Positions 8,316-15,985 of a stretch of 64,000 nt of DNA are shown piece by piece. The first letter of the stretch is position 1; every line of letters starts with the position of its first letter. Position numbers and translations under genes: made by a program. The notes under the pieces are model-generated. The model was not told the DNA's origin. It made no database searches and saw only the letters and a list, made by a program, of their open reading frames with translations. This DNA comes from Candidatus Desulforudis audaxviator MP104C (GTDB lineage Bacteria; Bacillota; Desulfotomaculia; Desulfotomaculales; Desulforudaceae), in contig NC_010424.1 in NCBI RefSeq assembly GCF_000018425.1, positions 1,876,501-1,940,500 on the forward strand, given 5' to 3'.

Positions 8316-8819
8316 TCAGGCGGGTTTTTCCGCCGCCAGTTCCATCCGCGCCTGCCGCAGCCGGGCCTGCTCCTTCTCGGCCAGGATCTTCTCCAGATCG
8401 AGCAGGATGATCAGACGGTCCCGCCATAGGGCAATCCCGCGCAGGTAGGCGGCGTCCACGCCGGCTACCATCGGCGGCGGCGGCTCAATGTCGGCTTGGG
8501 ATATACGCAGGACCTCGGAAACCGCGTCCACGATCATGCCGATTGTCGTGCCGCCCATTTCCACGATGACAATACGGTTGTTGGCCGTTGATTCGGCCGG
8601 CGGCATGGCAAAACGTTTCCGGAGGTCAATGACCGGGATGATGTTCCCACGCAGTTTGATCACACCCTCCACGAACGAAGGCGCTTTCGGGACCCGGGTG
8701 ATCGTTTCCATGCGAATGATCTCAAACACCCGGGCGATGTCCATGCCATAGGTCTGACCGGCCAGTTGGAAAACCACCAACTGCTCTTCCCTTTTCCTGG
8801 AAGCCTCGGCGTCAGCCAT
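8316..8819 (-). CDS. cheW: Chemotaxis coupling protein CheW
   Basis: The product has 167 residues from ATG at 8819, with GGGGAGGTG seven bases upstream. It is a single CheW domain: QLVVFQLAGQTYGMDIARVF, ITRVPKAPSFVEGVIKLRGN and IIPVIDLRKRF are the conserved strands; the C-terminal helix is long and charged. It links chemoreceptors to CheA at the cell membrane. It is the first gene of cheW-cheA-cheB. Upstream on - there is an AT-rich tract with TAAA and CACGATAT at near-SigD spacing (14 rather than 15), only a weak promoter candidate. Confidence 0.94.
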   Translation of the reverse strand: MADAEASRKREEQLVVFQLAGQTYGMDIARVFEIIRMETITRVPKAPSFVEGVIKLRGNIIPVIDLRKRFAMPPAESTANNRIVIVEMGGTTIGMIVDAVSEVLRISQADIEPPPPMVAGVDAAYLRGIALWRDRLIILLDLEKILAEKEQARLRQARMELAAEKPA

Positions 8820-9012
8820 TTGTTCACCTCCCCAGATTGAAAAGTGCCCCGGTACGGGCTTTTGCATATCGTGTGGTATTTATTTATTTTATTATATAAG
8901 GTCTAATCGGACGCTCGGGAGGCAAACTTGAGTTCGCTTCCTAAAATACAGGCCGTCGAACAATATACAAGAAAAATGTGGCTGGATTGACCTTGGGTTG
9001 TTCTGCAAAAAT

Positions 9013-9020
9013 GCCGATAT
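9013..9020 (+). promoter_or_regulatory. Possible SigD -10 element upstream of motA
   Basis: A perfect GCCGATAT sits 81 bases before the motA start, but the expected -35 position (8994-8997) reads TGGG instead of TAAA. The rest of 8820-9100 holds no gene I can support. Confidence 0.3.
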
Positions 9021-9100
9021 TGATTTTAATGAAGGGCAGTCGCCTTTCGCTCCGGCTGCACCGGCGTTGGAGATGATGTGTTACAACATTCTCGGATTTT

Positions 9101-9994
9101 GTGGCCCGGAGGAAGGAATCGAGGGGCTCTCGGAAGAACAAAGAGCTTGACCTTTTACTGGCAGAATCGGCAAAATTGGGGGCGATTCGCATCGATCCGA
9201 CCACTTTACTCGGCATCTTCGCGGCTTTATCCTTCGTAGTCGTCGGCTTCATCCTGAAAGACGGACACCTTTCCTCTCTGATCGTTCCGGCGGCTATGGC
9301 CGTCGTGTTTGGGTGCACGTTAAGTGCCTCCATCGCCACCCTCAGGAAAGTAGACATCTCAGACGTGTTCCGGAGCCTGCGCATGCTCGTCCACCACCGG
9401 GCCAAGAGTCCGACGGAGATGATCGAGGAAATCGTGTCACTGGCCGAGAAAGCGCGGCGTGAGGGCCTTCTCTACTTGGAGAACTACCTTGAGGGGGTGG
9501 ACGACCTTTTTCTACGTAAGGGCCTTCAACTGGTTATCGACGGTGCCGAACCGGAGGTGGTCAAGGGCGTGCTGGAAACGGAGTTGTACGCCCTGGAGGA
9601 GCGGCACCGGGTAGCACACGAGTTTTTCGAGACGGCGGGGTCTTTCGCCCCCACCATGGGTATCGCCGGGGCGATCATGGGCCTCATTGTCGCCCTCGGG
9701 AACATCCAGGAGCCGGATAAGCTCGGCCCGGCCATCGCCTCGGCCTTCGTGGCCACCCTGTACGGGGTGGTGTTCGCCTACTGCATCTGCTTCCCCATCG
9801 CCACCAAGCTCAAGACTCTCACCGCGAAGGAGGTAATGCTCCGCCAGCTGGTTCGGGAAGGCGTAATCGCGCTCCAGTCCGGGAACAACCCGATCATCAT
9901 CCGCGAGCGCCTGAACGCTTTTCTGAACCCGAACACCCGGGCGTCGTCCAAGAAGAACGTGGAGGAGGAGGAGACCCGTGAAGCGGCCGGGTAA
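9101..9994 (+). CDS. motA: Flagellar motor stator protein MotA
   Basis: The 297-residue protein has four likely membrane segments: LLGIFAALSFVVVGFIL, IVPAAMAVVFGCTLSASI, SFAPTMGIAGAIMGLIVALG and ASAFVATLYGVVFAYCICFP. The cytoplasmic loop between the second and third carries charged residues (KARREGLLYLENYLEG) that contact FliG. The PTMGIAGAIMGL and GVVFAYCICFPIA segments are the MotA signature. With MotB it forms the ion channel that drives the rotor. GTG at 9101 gives about 30 residues more than usual at a very basic N-terminus, so a later start is possible. Its end overlaps motB. Confidence 0.9.
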   Translation: MARRKESRGSRKNKELDLLLAESAKLGAIRIDPTTLLGIFAALSFVVVGFILKDGHLSSLIVPAAMAVVFGCTLSASIATLRKVDISDVFRSLRMLVHHRAKSPTEMIEEIVSLAEKARREGLLYLENYLEGVDDLFLRKGLQLVIDGAEPEVVKGVLETELYALEERHRVAHEFFETAGSFAPTMGIAGAIMGLIVALGNIQEPDKLGPAIASAFVATLYGVVFAYCICFPIATKLKTLTAKEVMLRQLVREGVIALQSGNNPIIIRERLNAFLNPNTRASSKKNVEEEETREAAG

Positions 9995-10751
9995 ACACGG
10001 GGGCGGCGGCGGGCACGGCGGGGGGCGCGAACGCTGGGTGCTCCCGTACGCGGACTTCGTCACCGTGCTCCTCTGTTTCTTCATTGTCTTGTACAGCCTG
10101 AGCACCATCGACGCCCACAAATTCGCGGCCCTGGCCCGCTCGCTTCACCACGCCTTGGGCGGGCAGGGCAGTGTGCTGATCGAGGCGCCGGACGCGTCAC
10201 TCGGTCCGGACGAACGGTTTCCCATGGAACTGGACAAAGGTTTCGTCAAATCAAGCGATACCGCTTTTTTAGCGCAGATGGCCCCCGTCCAGAAGCAGGT
10301 TCAGGAACTCATGGAAGAGGCCGGGCTGACTGCTCACATTGAGATGACGACCGAGGAAAGGGGCCTTGTGATCAGTATTCAGGATACAGTGCTTTTTGCT
10401 ACCGGTTCCGCAGATCTCACCCCTACCGCCCGGGAGATCATGGACAAGCTCGGCCTGATCTTGCTCCAGACCCCGAACTACATCCGGATTGAGGGCCATA
10501 CGGACAACGTGCCCATCAACACCCCGCGTTTCCCCTCTAACTGGGAACTATCGGCCGCCCGGTCCACCAGCGTGGTCCGGTACCTCATCGCCCGGCACAA
10601 CTTCCCCCCGGAGCGTCTGTCGGCTACCGGATACGGCGAGTACCGGCCCAGAGACACAAACGATACAGCCCAGGGGCGGCAAAGAAACCGCCGGGTGGAC
10701 TTTGTGGTGCTGAGCAGCATATACGAAAAAACCGAGCCTCAACGACAGTAG
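9978..10751 (+). CDS. motB: Flagellar motor stator protein MotB
   Basis: The 257-residue product has a Gly/His-rich cytoplasmic start, then WVLPYADFVTVLLCFFIVLY, where the Asp of PYADF is the conserved proton/ion-binding residue of the single membrane helix. After a plug/linker comes an OmpA-like peptidoglycan-binding domain (RIEGHTDNVPI, NWELSAARSTSVVRYL, ATGYGEYRP, RRVDFVV). GTG at 9978 has GGAGGAGGAG upstream and lies inside the end of motA. MotB anchors the stator to the wall. It is the last flagellar gene before the CRISPR region; 10752-10833 holds nothing recognisable. Confidence 0.94.
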   Translation: MKRPGKHGGGGGHGGGRERWVLPYADFVTVLLCFFIVLYSLSTIDAHKFAALARSLHHALGGQGSVLIEAPDASLGPDERFPMELDKGFVKSSDTAFLAQMAPVQKQVQELMEEAGLTAHIEMTTEERGLVISIQDTVLFATGSADLTPTAREIMDKLGLILLQTPNYIRIEGHTDNVPINTPRFPSNWELSAARSTSVVRYLIARHNFPPERLSATGYGEYRPRDTNDTAQGRQRNRRVDFVVLSSIYEKTEPQRQ

Positions 10752-10833
10752 GCCGGCAATCTCCGTGGGACAAATCCTCCCTGTTTTTGTTCTAAGGGAT
10801 GGTAACATGGTGTTCGCCTTGCCCAACACCCTA

Positions 10834-11778
10834 TCAGGCACTCAAGAGGTGGGCCTCGTCCAAAACAATCACCGTCTGCTTGCCCTCCTGCCGATAGGCA
10901 GTCGGGATGGCCTCTTCGAACTGCCTTTTCATTTCTGCGGCGTTTAAGACCAGATCCATTACTGACGCGTATTTTTCTTCTGGTTTCTCCCGCCGCGCCA
11001 AGCCGGCCGCCGCCTGAAGGTAGGGCGCCAGCTTTTGCCCGCTGCACACCCTGAGAAACTCGTAAGCACCCGCATGATCAAAGGTGTCCCACAGGCTGAA
11101 GGCTCGGCAGAGGCGGCGCAGGCGCAGGATGTATTCCTGCTCGGGGCTTGGTTGAACTTCGCGCCGCGTCAATCCGGCCAACACCTCCTCCGCCGCCCGG
11201 TAGTCGTAGCGGTTCAGGAGTTCGCGGACACGCTCCAGGTGGTATTCCAGGACAAAAGGCGAGCGGTCCACCAGCACCGGAATGTCCCCGCTGCGCACCA
11301 TGATAAGGTCGGTGCGCTCACCCTTGCTGAGCGAAAGCTCCCACTGTCGGAGCAACACCACCAGGGCCAGGGCGACCGACATGGTCTTGGTGCCGCCGGT
11401 GTAGTTGGCGACGACGCGCACCGCCGGCACCTGGAAGCGGGCACCGATGCTTTGCTGCACACCTTCCAGTTCTCGGAAGAGCGCCTTCAGGTCGTCCGGA
11501 TCCTTCACCACCACCTTCTCGTACCGGTCGGCCCCCAGTCCGAGTTGGTGCACGATCGACTTTCCTTTCGGATTGCCGAGGGGCACGGTGCCGCCGCATC
11601 CGGGGCAGCGCACGGTGCGGTTATCGCCACAAGGGTCACCCGGCCCGTCCACCACCACCGTACTGGGGTTCTTGCCCCCCGAACAGAGAAAATAGATGTG
11701 ATCCGGGTTGTACTCCCGGCAGGCATTTACCACCGGCGCGCAGGAACCACCCACCGAAACCACCAGCACCGTCGGCAC
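10834..11778 (-). pseudogene. CARF-domain protein (TIGR02710/Cas02710-like), effector end lost and replaced
   Basis: From GTG at 11778 the product has 314 residues. It opens VPTVLVVSVGGSCAPVVNAC, a Rossmann-like CARF start, and has the ligand-loop motif VANYTGGTKTMSVALAL near residue 125, as in the TIGR02710 family of type III accessory proteins. A four-cysteine loop (CGDNRTVRCPGCGG) is inserted in the CARF fold. The family normally continues into a HEPN RNase domain. Here the last 35 or so residues (from about MKRQFEEAIPTAYRQEGKQ, ending TVIVLDEAHLLSA) instead look like the Walker B region of an ExeA/TniB-type transposition ATPase. I infer truncation by a rearrangement; a cyclic oligoadenylate sensor without effector, or a ligand sink, would remain. 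Confidence 0.7.
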
Positions 11779-11822
11779 TTGTCCCCCCCCCCTCAGCCCA
11801 AGTCTGCAGTATTCAGCTTTCG

Positions 11823-12158
11823 CTACTTCCCTACCTTGGCCAGGCGGACGGCCCAGCCCCAGGCCCGGGCCTTGTCGCGGCCGGAGAGGTCGGTGCGCCA
11901 CCCTTCCCAAAGGTCGCGGATGGCACAGTAGTAACGCTGCGTCTTCTTGCTGCGGGGAGGCGGATTCGTGGCCATCGTGCTTAAGTAGCGCCGCATCGCT
12001 TCTTCGTTGCAGTTTTTGTAAAGGTAAAAAGTAAGCGCTTTTTCCGCTTCGTTCACCGCTTCGTTCAAGTCCACGCCGGCGCGCCGGAGTTGGCGGGCCA
12101 ACTCATCCGCCTCCCGCAGTACCTTTTCCCAGTCCACCCGGCATCCACCCCCATACAT
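11823..12158 (-). CDS. Small helical protein of the type III-D-like operon, unrecognised
   Basis: The product has about 111 residues from ATG at 12158 (TGATG overlap with the preceding RAMP stop) or 104 from GTG at 12137, which has the better GGGGGTGGAT ribosome site. It is largely helical and basic at the end: VDWEKVLREADELARQLRRA, EKALTFYLYKN, then RYYCAIRDLWEGWRTDLSGR. Size and composition resemble type III small subunits (Csm2/Cmr5-like), but I do not recognise the family and another small protein nearby also fits that role. It is the penultimate gene of the leftward operon, 44 bases before the CARF gene. Confidence 0.6.
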   Translation of the reverse strand: MYGGGCRVDWEKVLREADELARQLRRAGVDLNEAVNEAEKALTFYLYKNCNEEAMRRYLSTMATNPPPRSKKTQRYYCAIRDLWEGWRTDLSGRDKARAWGWAVRLAKVGK

Positions 12159-13177
12159 CAATACGGATCCGACGGCAACTGGCGGCTGTCCAGACCCTCA
12201 CGCCCCAGAATGGTGGCCACCTGCTCAAGCCCCGCAAGGTTTAAGAGGTTTTCGTCTTCGGCTTTCTGACAACACTCGGCGATCCAGGTCTCTAAAGCCT
12301 CGCCTTCCCGGCGGCTCGCCGCGCCGCCCAGGCGGCCGCGCTGCGCCGGCGTACTCCGCAATTCCGCAGCCGTCACCTGTACCTGCACGCTCCCCAGCCC
12401 CACCGGCTTGGCCGCACCAAGTTTGAGAAGAAACGGAAACCGCGGATGTTGTCCGAGCGCAGTGAAAAGTACGCCCAACAGTGCCGGACTCAAGCTTTCG
12501 AAATAAATGGTGGTGTGGAGAGTCTGGCCGGCCGCCAAGGCGATACGGGCATCGGGGCCGGTCGCCGTCTTGCCGTGAAAGTAAAACTTGCGTCCCCGGA
12601 CACGGCTGTTTTGCAGGTAGCGCGGCGGCAGGCCACGCCGGCCGGGCGCGGGCGTCCAGAGAAGTGGGGTGTACACCAGCGCCACCCGGCCGCCCGACGG
12701 GAGCGGGACGTCCGCCATGTGGACACTGCCCAGGTAGTTTTCCCGCCGCCCGGCCGTCATCCCGAACAGCCGACAGGCCGGACAAAGGGCCTGCACCTGC
12801 CTGCAGCGCTTGAGCGATCCAGGCAGCAAGCGGTCCACCGATTTATCAGCTACCGAAAAACAGGACCGGGAAACGGCTTCGGCCACACTCCGCACGGCGC
12901 CCTTGAGCGAGGAGCCGGGAATGACGTATACTCGCCGGCCGCCCCGGGTAACCGAGGCATGCAGAGCGGCCAGTTGTTCGCCGCTACGTTCCCCACGCAC
13001 GAAGCTCACAATACCCGAGGCCACCTGCACCGGTCGTAACAGCGCCAGCGCGCACTCCAAGGCTCCGGTCATCAGGTCCTCCCGGTAACTGTGGTGGCCG
13101 GACGCTTTGTCACGTGCCAGCGATTCCGGGAGCGGCGCAAAAGCATAAGGTTTTTCAGGGGGTCCGTCAAACGGCAT
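12158..13177 (-). CDS. Type III RAMP protein (Cas7 superfamily, TIGR03986-like)
   Basis: The 339-residue product starts near EKPYAFAPLPE, then SYREDLMTGALECALALLRP, which resembles the opening of TIGR03986-type RAMPs. The RAMP core follows: YVIPGSSLKGAVRSVAEAVS is the conserved yiPGsSlkGa.R motif, CPACRLFGM the CxxCrlFG motif, and LKLGAAKPVGLGSVQVQV the glycine-rich strand. Such proteins form backbone or capping positions of the crRNA-bound complex in the cytoplasm. ATG at 13177 has GGGGGGATGAG upstream. It is shorter than most TIGR03986 members, so a Csm5-like role is an alternative. Confidence 0.75.
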   Translation of the reverse strand: MPFDGPPEKPYAFAPLPESLARDKASGHHSYREDLMTGALECALALLRPVQVASGIVSFVRGERSGEQLAALHASVTRGGRRVYVIPGSSLKGAVRSVAEAVSRSCFSVADKSVDRLLPGSLKRCRQVQALCPACRLFGMTAGRRENYLGSVHMADVPLPSGGRVALVYTPLLWTPAPGRRGLPPRYLQNSRVRGRKFYFHGKTATGPDARIALAAGQTLHTTIYFESLSPALLGVLFTALGQHPRFPFLLKLGAAKPVGLGSVQVQVTAAELRSTPAQRGRLGGAASRREGEALETWIAECCQKAEDENLLNLAGLEQVATILGREGLDSRQLPSDPY

Positions 13178-13181
13178 GTGC

Positions 13182-13826
13182 TCATCCCCCCTCGGCGGTC
13201 AGCGTGCGGTCGCGGTGACCAAGAGGCCGCACCGCCACGCGTTCTGACAATAACTCCGGCTCGGCATAGCGGACCAGTTGCACCAGTCCGTCCTCGTCCT
13301 GGTAGAGGTAAACCCGGGCGGCAAGAGGCTTGGAGTAATCGTGATCTTCTACGCCATAATCAAGTGGACGCGGAAACTCCACGCGGCCCCGCCGGCTCCC
13401 GCCCGGCAGGTCCAGACGCCTCCCGCTCCATAGCCGCCGTCCCGGAGTGGCCAGGTACGTTTCCTTGTGCACCGCCCCCGCGACCAGGGTGGGTGGTAAC
13501 CGCCGGCGCGCATTATCTTCCAGAAGAAGGCACACCACCCGCCCCCGTCCCTGGCGTTCCCACCGTAGTTCGGCGGGGGGGGCAAAAACCCGTACCACGA
13601 CCCAGCGGGGATTAAAGAGCCGCCCGGCGTCGAGATCCGCCGCCGTGGCGCACACGGTCGGGAGCTGAATCTCCAGTTCGTTCCAGGCATACCACCAGGT
13701 CGCCCCCGGTGCCCAGAACCCCTCGTCCAGGCGCGCGCCCGTAGCCGCGAAGACCCCCCGGACCATTTCGACGGCGTCGCTTCCATTGTCCAGGTTCTCC
13801 CGGAAAGTCAGCACGTACCCCGTCAT
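13182..13826 (-). CDS. Csx19-like type III-D accessory protein
   Basis: The product has 214 residues from ATG at 13826, which overlaps the preceding gene stop as ATGA. It begins MTGYVLTFRENLDNGSDAVE; aromatic-rich stretches follow (EGFWAPGATWWYAWNELEIQ) with an all-beta look, then a polar second half. No enzyme motif is visible. Position among csx10 and Csm3-like genes and the WYAWNE-type segment suggest the Csx19 family found in type III-D operons, whose function I do not know. The assignment is tentative: similarity is judged by eye and gene context only. Confidence 0.5.
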   Translation of the reverse strand: MTGYVLTFRENLDNGSDAVEMVRGVFAATGARLDEGFWAPGATWWYAWNELEIQLPTVCATAADLDAGRLFNPRWVVVRVFAPPAELRWERQGRGRVVCLLLEDNARRRLPPTLVAGAVHKETYLATPGRRLWSGRRLDLPGGSRRGRVEFPRPLDYGVEDHDYSKPLAARVYLYQDEDGLVQLVRYAEPELLSERVAVRPLGHRDRTLTAEGG

Positions 13827-14722
13827 GCGAGCTCCCCCACCCAACGCGGTGCGGCCGCCTCCAGCCAGCGACGCGCTGTCTCGCCCGCGGCCTCCAGGAC
13901 AAAGAGACCCCGAGCGCGGCTGGTATGAGCGCCCGCCACCAGCAGCCGCTCCCGGTCAGCCCCCGGCACCGCGAAGGCCCGGCGCGCCGCTTCGTCGCAC
14001 AGGGCGCCGACCCCCAGGATGTGGCTTTCCGGATCGCGCAGGGTGCGCACCGCCAGGCGGGTGATCTCCACCGCCACGCGCCCGAGCCCCCGCGACTTAC
14101 CAAAACCGAGCGGCACCAGCCCGTCCGCTACGTCGAGCAAGGCCGCCCCCAGGAGGCCGAACTGCCCCAAGGTAAAATTGCGCAGGGTGAGTTCACCGGC
14201 AAACGAACCCTCGGTGACTATCTCCAGCTCGAAGGGGCCATGGGCGACCGCTCCGGTAACCCGGTCGATGGCCACCCCGTAGCGGGTGTCGGTGGCAAGG
14301 GCTCCTTCCGGGTAAAAATCGCTCACCCGCACCCGGCTCGCCAAGCCGGTGGCGCCGAAAAGGCGGCAGGCGTGGCACGCCCCGCGGTAAGCCTCGGGTC
14401 CAGAAGACTTGTCATCAAATGTGCAGGCTTTCTCCAAATCGTAGGTCTCTCGCTTCTTGCGGTGGGCCAGCGGGTCGCAGGCCGCTTGCGGCCGCACCGA
14501 ACGCAGCAGCCGCTCGGCGTGCGCCCGCAGCACCCCCCGGAAGGAGGCTCCGGGAATGAAGAGCACCTCCCGGCCGTCCGGCCGCCTGGTGCGCACGAAG
14601 TTCATGTCCGGCACGGTGGGATCCATCGCGGCCGCCCCCTCGCCCCCGGCCTTGATCAAAAGGGGCGTGCGCGGAGAAACGGTCAGCGTGAACACGGCTT
14701 CGTTGTAAAAACGACTATGCAC
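13823..14722 (-). CDS. Csm3-like RAMP protein (Cas7), third copy
   Basis: From GTG at 14722 (GGAGGTGA seven bases upstream) the protein has 299 residues. RAMP signature: VLFIPGASFRGVLRAHAERL, then CHACRLFGATGLASRVRVSD, the VAIDRVTGAVAHGPFELEIV segment typical of Csm3/Cas7, and GFGKSRGLGRVAVEI. Csm3 subunits line the crRNA backbone and cut target RNA. The start overlaps the preceding gene by eight bases. The C-terminal 70 residues, after the Gly-rich strand, are an Ala/Arg-rich helical extension. The conserved Asp in VAIDR is kept, so RNase activity cannot be excluded. Confidence 0.85.
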   Translation of the reverse strand: MHSRFYNEAVFTLTVSPRTPLLIKAGGEGAAAMDPTVPDMNFVRTRRPDGREVLFIPGASFRGVLRAHAERLLRSVRPQAACDPLAHRKKRETYDLEKACTFDDKSSGPEAYRGACHACRLFGATGLASRVRVSDFYPEGALATDTRYGVAIDRVTGAVAHGPFELEIVTEGSFAGELTLRNFTLGQFGLLGAALLDVADGLVPLGFGKSRGLGRVAVEITRLAVRTLRDPESHILGVGALCDEAARRAFAVPGADRERLLVAGAHTSRARGLFVLEAAGETARRWLEAAAPRWVGELA

Positions 14723-15563
14723 CCGCCTCACCTCCGCATTCCGCAAAAAACGCGTTCAACCACTCCTGCCTTTCCTCTGTCCCGGCCTCCCGCCAGTCAC
14801 GGCGTACCAGGTACGCCTGTAGCGCCTCCCGGTCGGTCGCGTCCACGTAGCGTACCCGCAAGTGCTCCAGGTGCACCCGGCCGAGGCCCCGCCCTTTAAA
14901 GCCGCCCACCGGGACGCCGCCTTCGGCCAACTCCTGCAACCCCAGCCACAAAAGGCTCCTTTCCGCCGGTGTCCCGAGATTCTCGGCCATAATCTCCAGC
15001 GCAAACCGCGTCCCGGCCGGGACCACCTCGAAGTCGTACTTGTTTTTCACCGCCTCCCGCTCGCGGTCAATGGCCACTCCGTCCCGCACCTCGGGATGCG
15101 TCTCCCCGAGCGGGAAAAGGTCACTGAACCGTACCCGCGAAGCGAGCCATGGGCTACCGAAAATCCGGCACACCCGGCAGGACCGCTCCCAGACCTGCTG
15201 GGCCAGCCAGTCGTCGCGGCCCTCGTCCCTCTCGCGGACTTTTCGACGCAGGTCCTGCATCTCCTTCCGGGGAATACACCAGCCCGTATCCTCCAGGGGG
15301 TCGCAGGCCCCACGCCCGTTCCTTGGCTCCCGTTCCAGCGTGCGGACGAGGCGTTCCACCTGGCTGCGCACCACGCCCCGCAGCGAGGAGCCGGGAATGT
15401 ACGGCCGCCCGCCAGTGGTCACCACCGGTAGGTCGCTCGCGCTGGGCAGCAGCGCCTCCGTACCGGCGCCCACCCGCAGGGCGGTATCACAGACCAGCTC
15501 CCCGGTAACCACCAGCCGGTGCCGGAAAGTATCCCAGAAACCGGCCGCCGCAAACGCTCTCAC
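14715..15563 (-). CDS. Csm3-like RAMP protein (Cas7), second copy
   Basis: The 282-residue protein has RHRLVVTGELVCDTALRVGA near its start, VVTTGGRPYIPGSSLRGVVR, CRVCRIFGSPWLASRVRFSD, GVAIDREREAVKNKYDFEVV, and VGGFKGRGLGRVHLEHLRV. These are the ordered motifs of the Csm3/Cmr4 branch of Cas7. GTG at 15563 overlaps the upstream stop (GTGA), so translation is coupled. The insertion between the PGSS motif and the cysteines is longer and basic. Acidic residues near CDTALRVGAG sit where Csm3 has its catalytic Asp; whether this copy cuts RNA needs alignment. The C-terminal extension ends GGEAGA. Confidence 0.88.
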   Translation of the reverse strand: MRAFAAAGFWDTFRHRLVVTGELVCDTALRVGAGTEALLPSASDLPVVTTGGRPYIPGSSLRGVVRSQVERLVRTLEREPRNGRGACDPLEDTGWCIPRKEMQDLRRKVRERDEGRDDWLAQQVWERSCRVCRIFGSPWLASRVRFSDLFPLGETHPEVRDGVAIDREREAVKNKYDFEVVPAGTRFALEIMAENLGTPAERSLLWLGLQELAEGGVPVGGFKGRGLGRVHLEHLRVRYVDATDREALQAYLVRRDWREAGTEERQEWLNAFFAECGGEAGA

Positions 15564-15985
15564 CGCTCTTTCCCCCTCTCCAGCACGAACTTGGCACCGA
15601 CAAACGCGCGCCGCAAGAAACCGAGAAACCGCACCAGCGCCTCGGTAACGGCCTGCCGGCGCACCGCCGCGTCCCCCAATTGCTGGGCGTCAATTTCCTT
15701 TTCGATCCAGCCGAGGGTTCCCTCCACCCAGCGGATCAACGGGCGACCGCCCACCTGCGTGGTCCAGAAGGCCCCGGTTTCTTTTCGGCCCGCCTGGTAG
15801 GCCAGCCAGTTTTGAAAGACCGCGGCCGACTGCGCCGCGCGCGCCACGTCGATCGCCCGGGCCAACTGGGACTTACTCACGTCCTGCTGGTTTTCGTCGC
15901 GCGGGCCCAGCGCCTGCACGATCTTCTCCGCCCGCGCCACCAGTTGCTCGTTTAAGGCGTCCACCGCCTGCTGCACCGACTTCAC
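15560..15985 (-). CDS. Type III small subunit (Cas11-like)
   Basis: The product has 141 residues from GTG at 15985, which overlaps the csx10 stop as GTGA. It is wholly helical: VKSVQQAVDALNEQLVARAE, then SQLARAIDVARAAQSAAVFQ, and RQAVTEALVRFLGFLRRAFV. A four- to five-helix protein of this size beside csx10 and Csm3-like genes fits the Cas11 small subunit of type III-D complexes, which lies along the crRNA-target duplex. The family diverges strongly, so the call rests on size, helix content and gene order. No catalytic residues are expected or seen. Confidence 0.7.
   Translation of the reverse strand: MKSVQQAVDALNEQLVARAEKIVQALGPRDENQQDVSKSQLARAIDVARAAQSAAVFQNWLAYQAGRKETGAFWTTQVGGRPLIRWVEGTLGWIEKEIDAQQLGDAAVRRQAVTEALVRFLGFLRRAFVGAKFVLERGKER

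Noticed and set aside
8941-9405. 154-codon frame on - opposite motA
   Set aside because: Antisense to motA and no ribosome site; motA features are clear.
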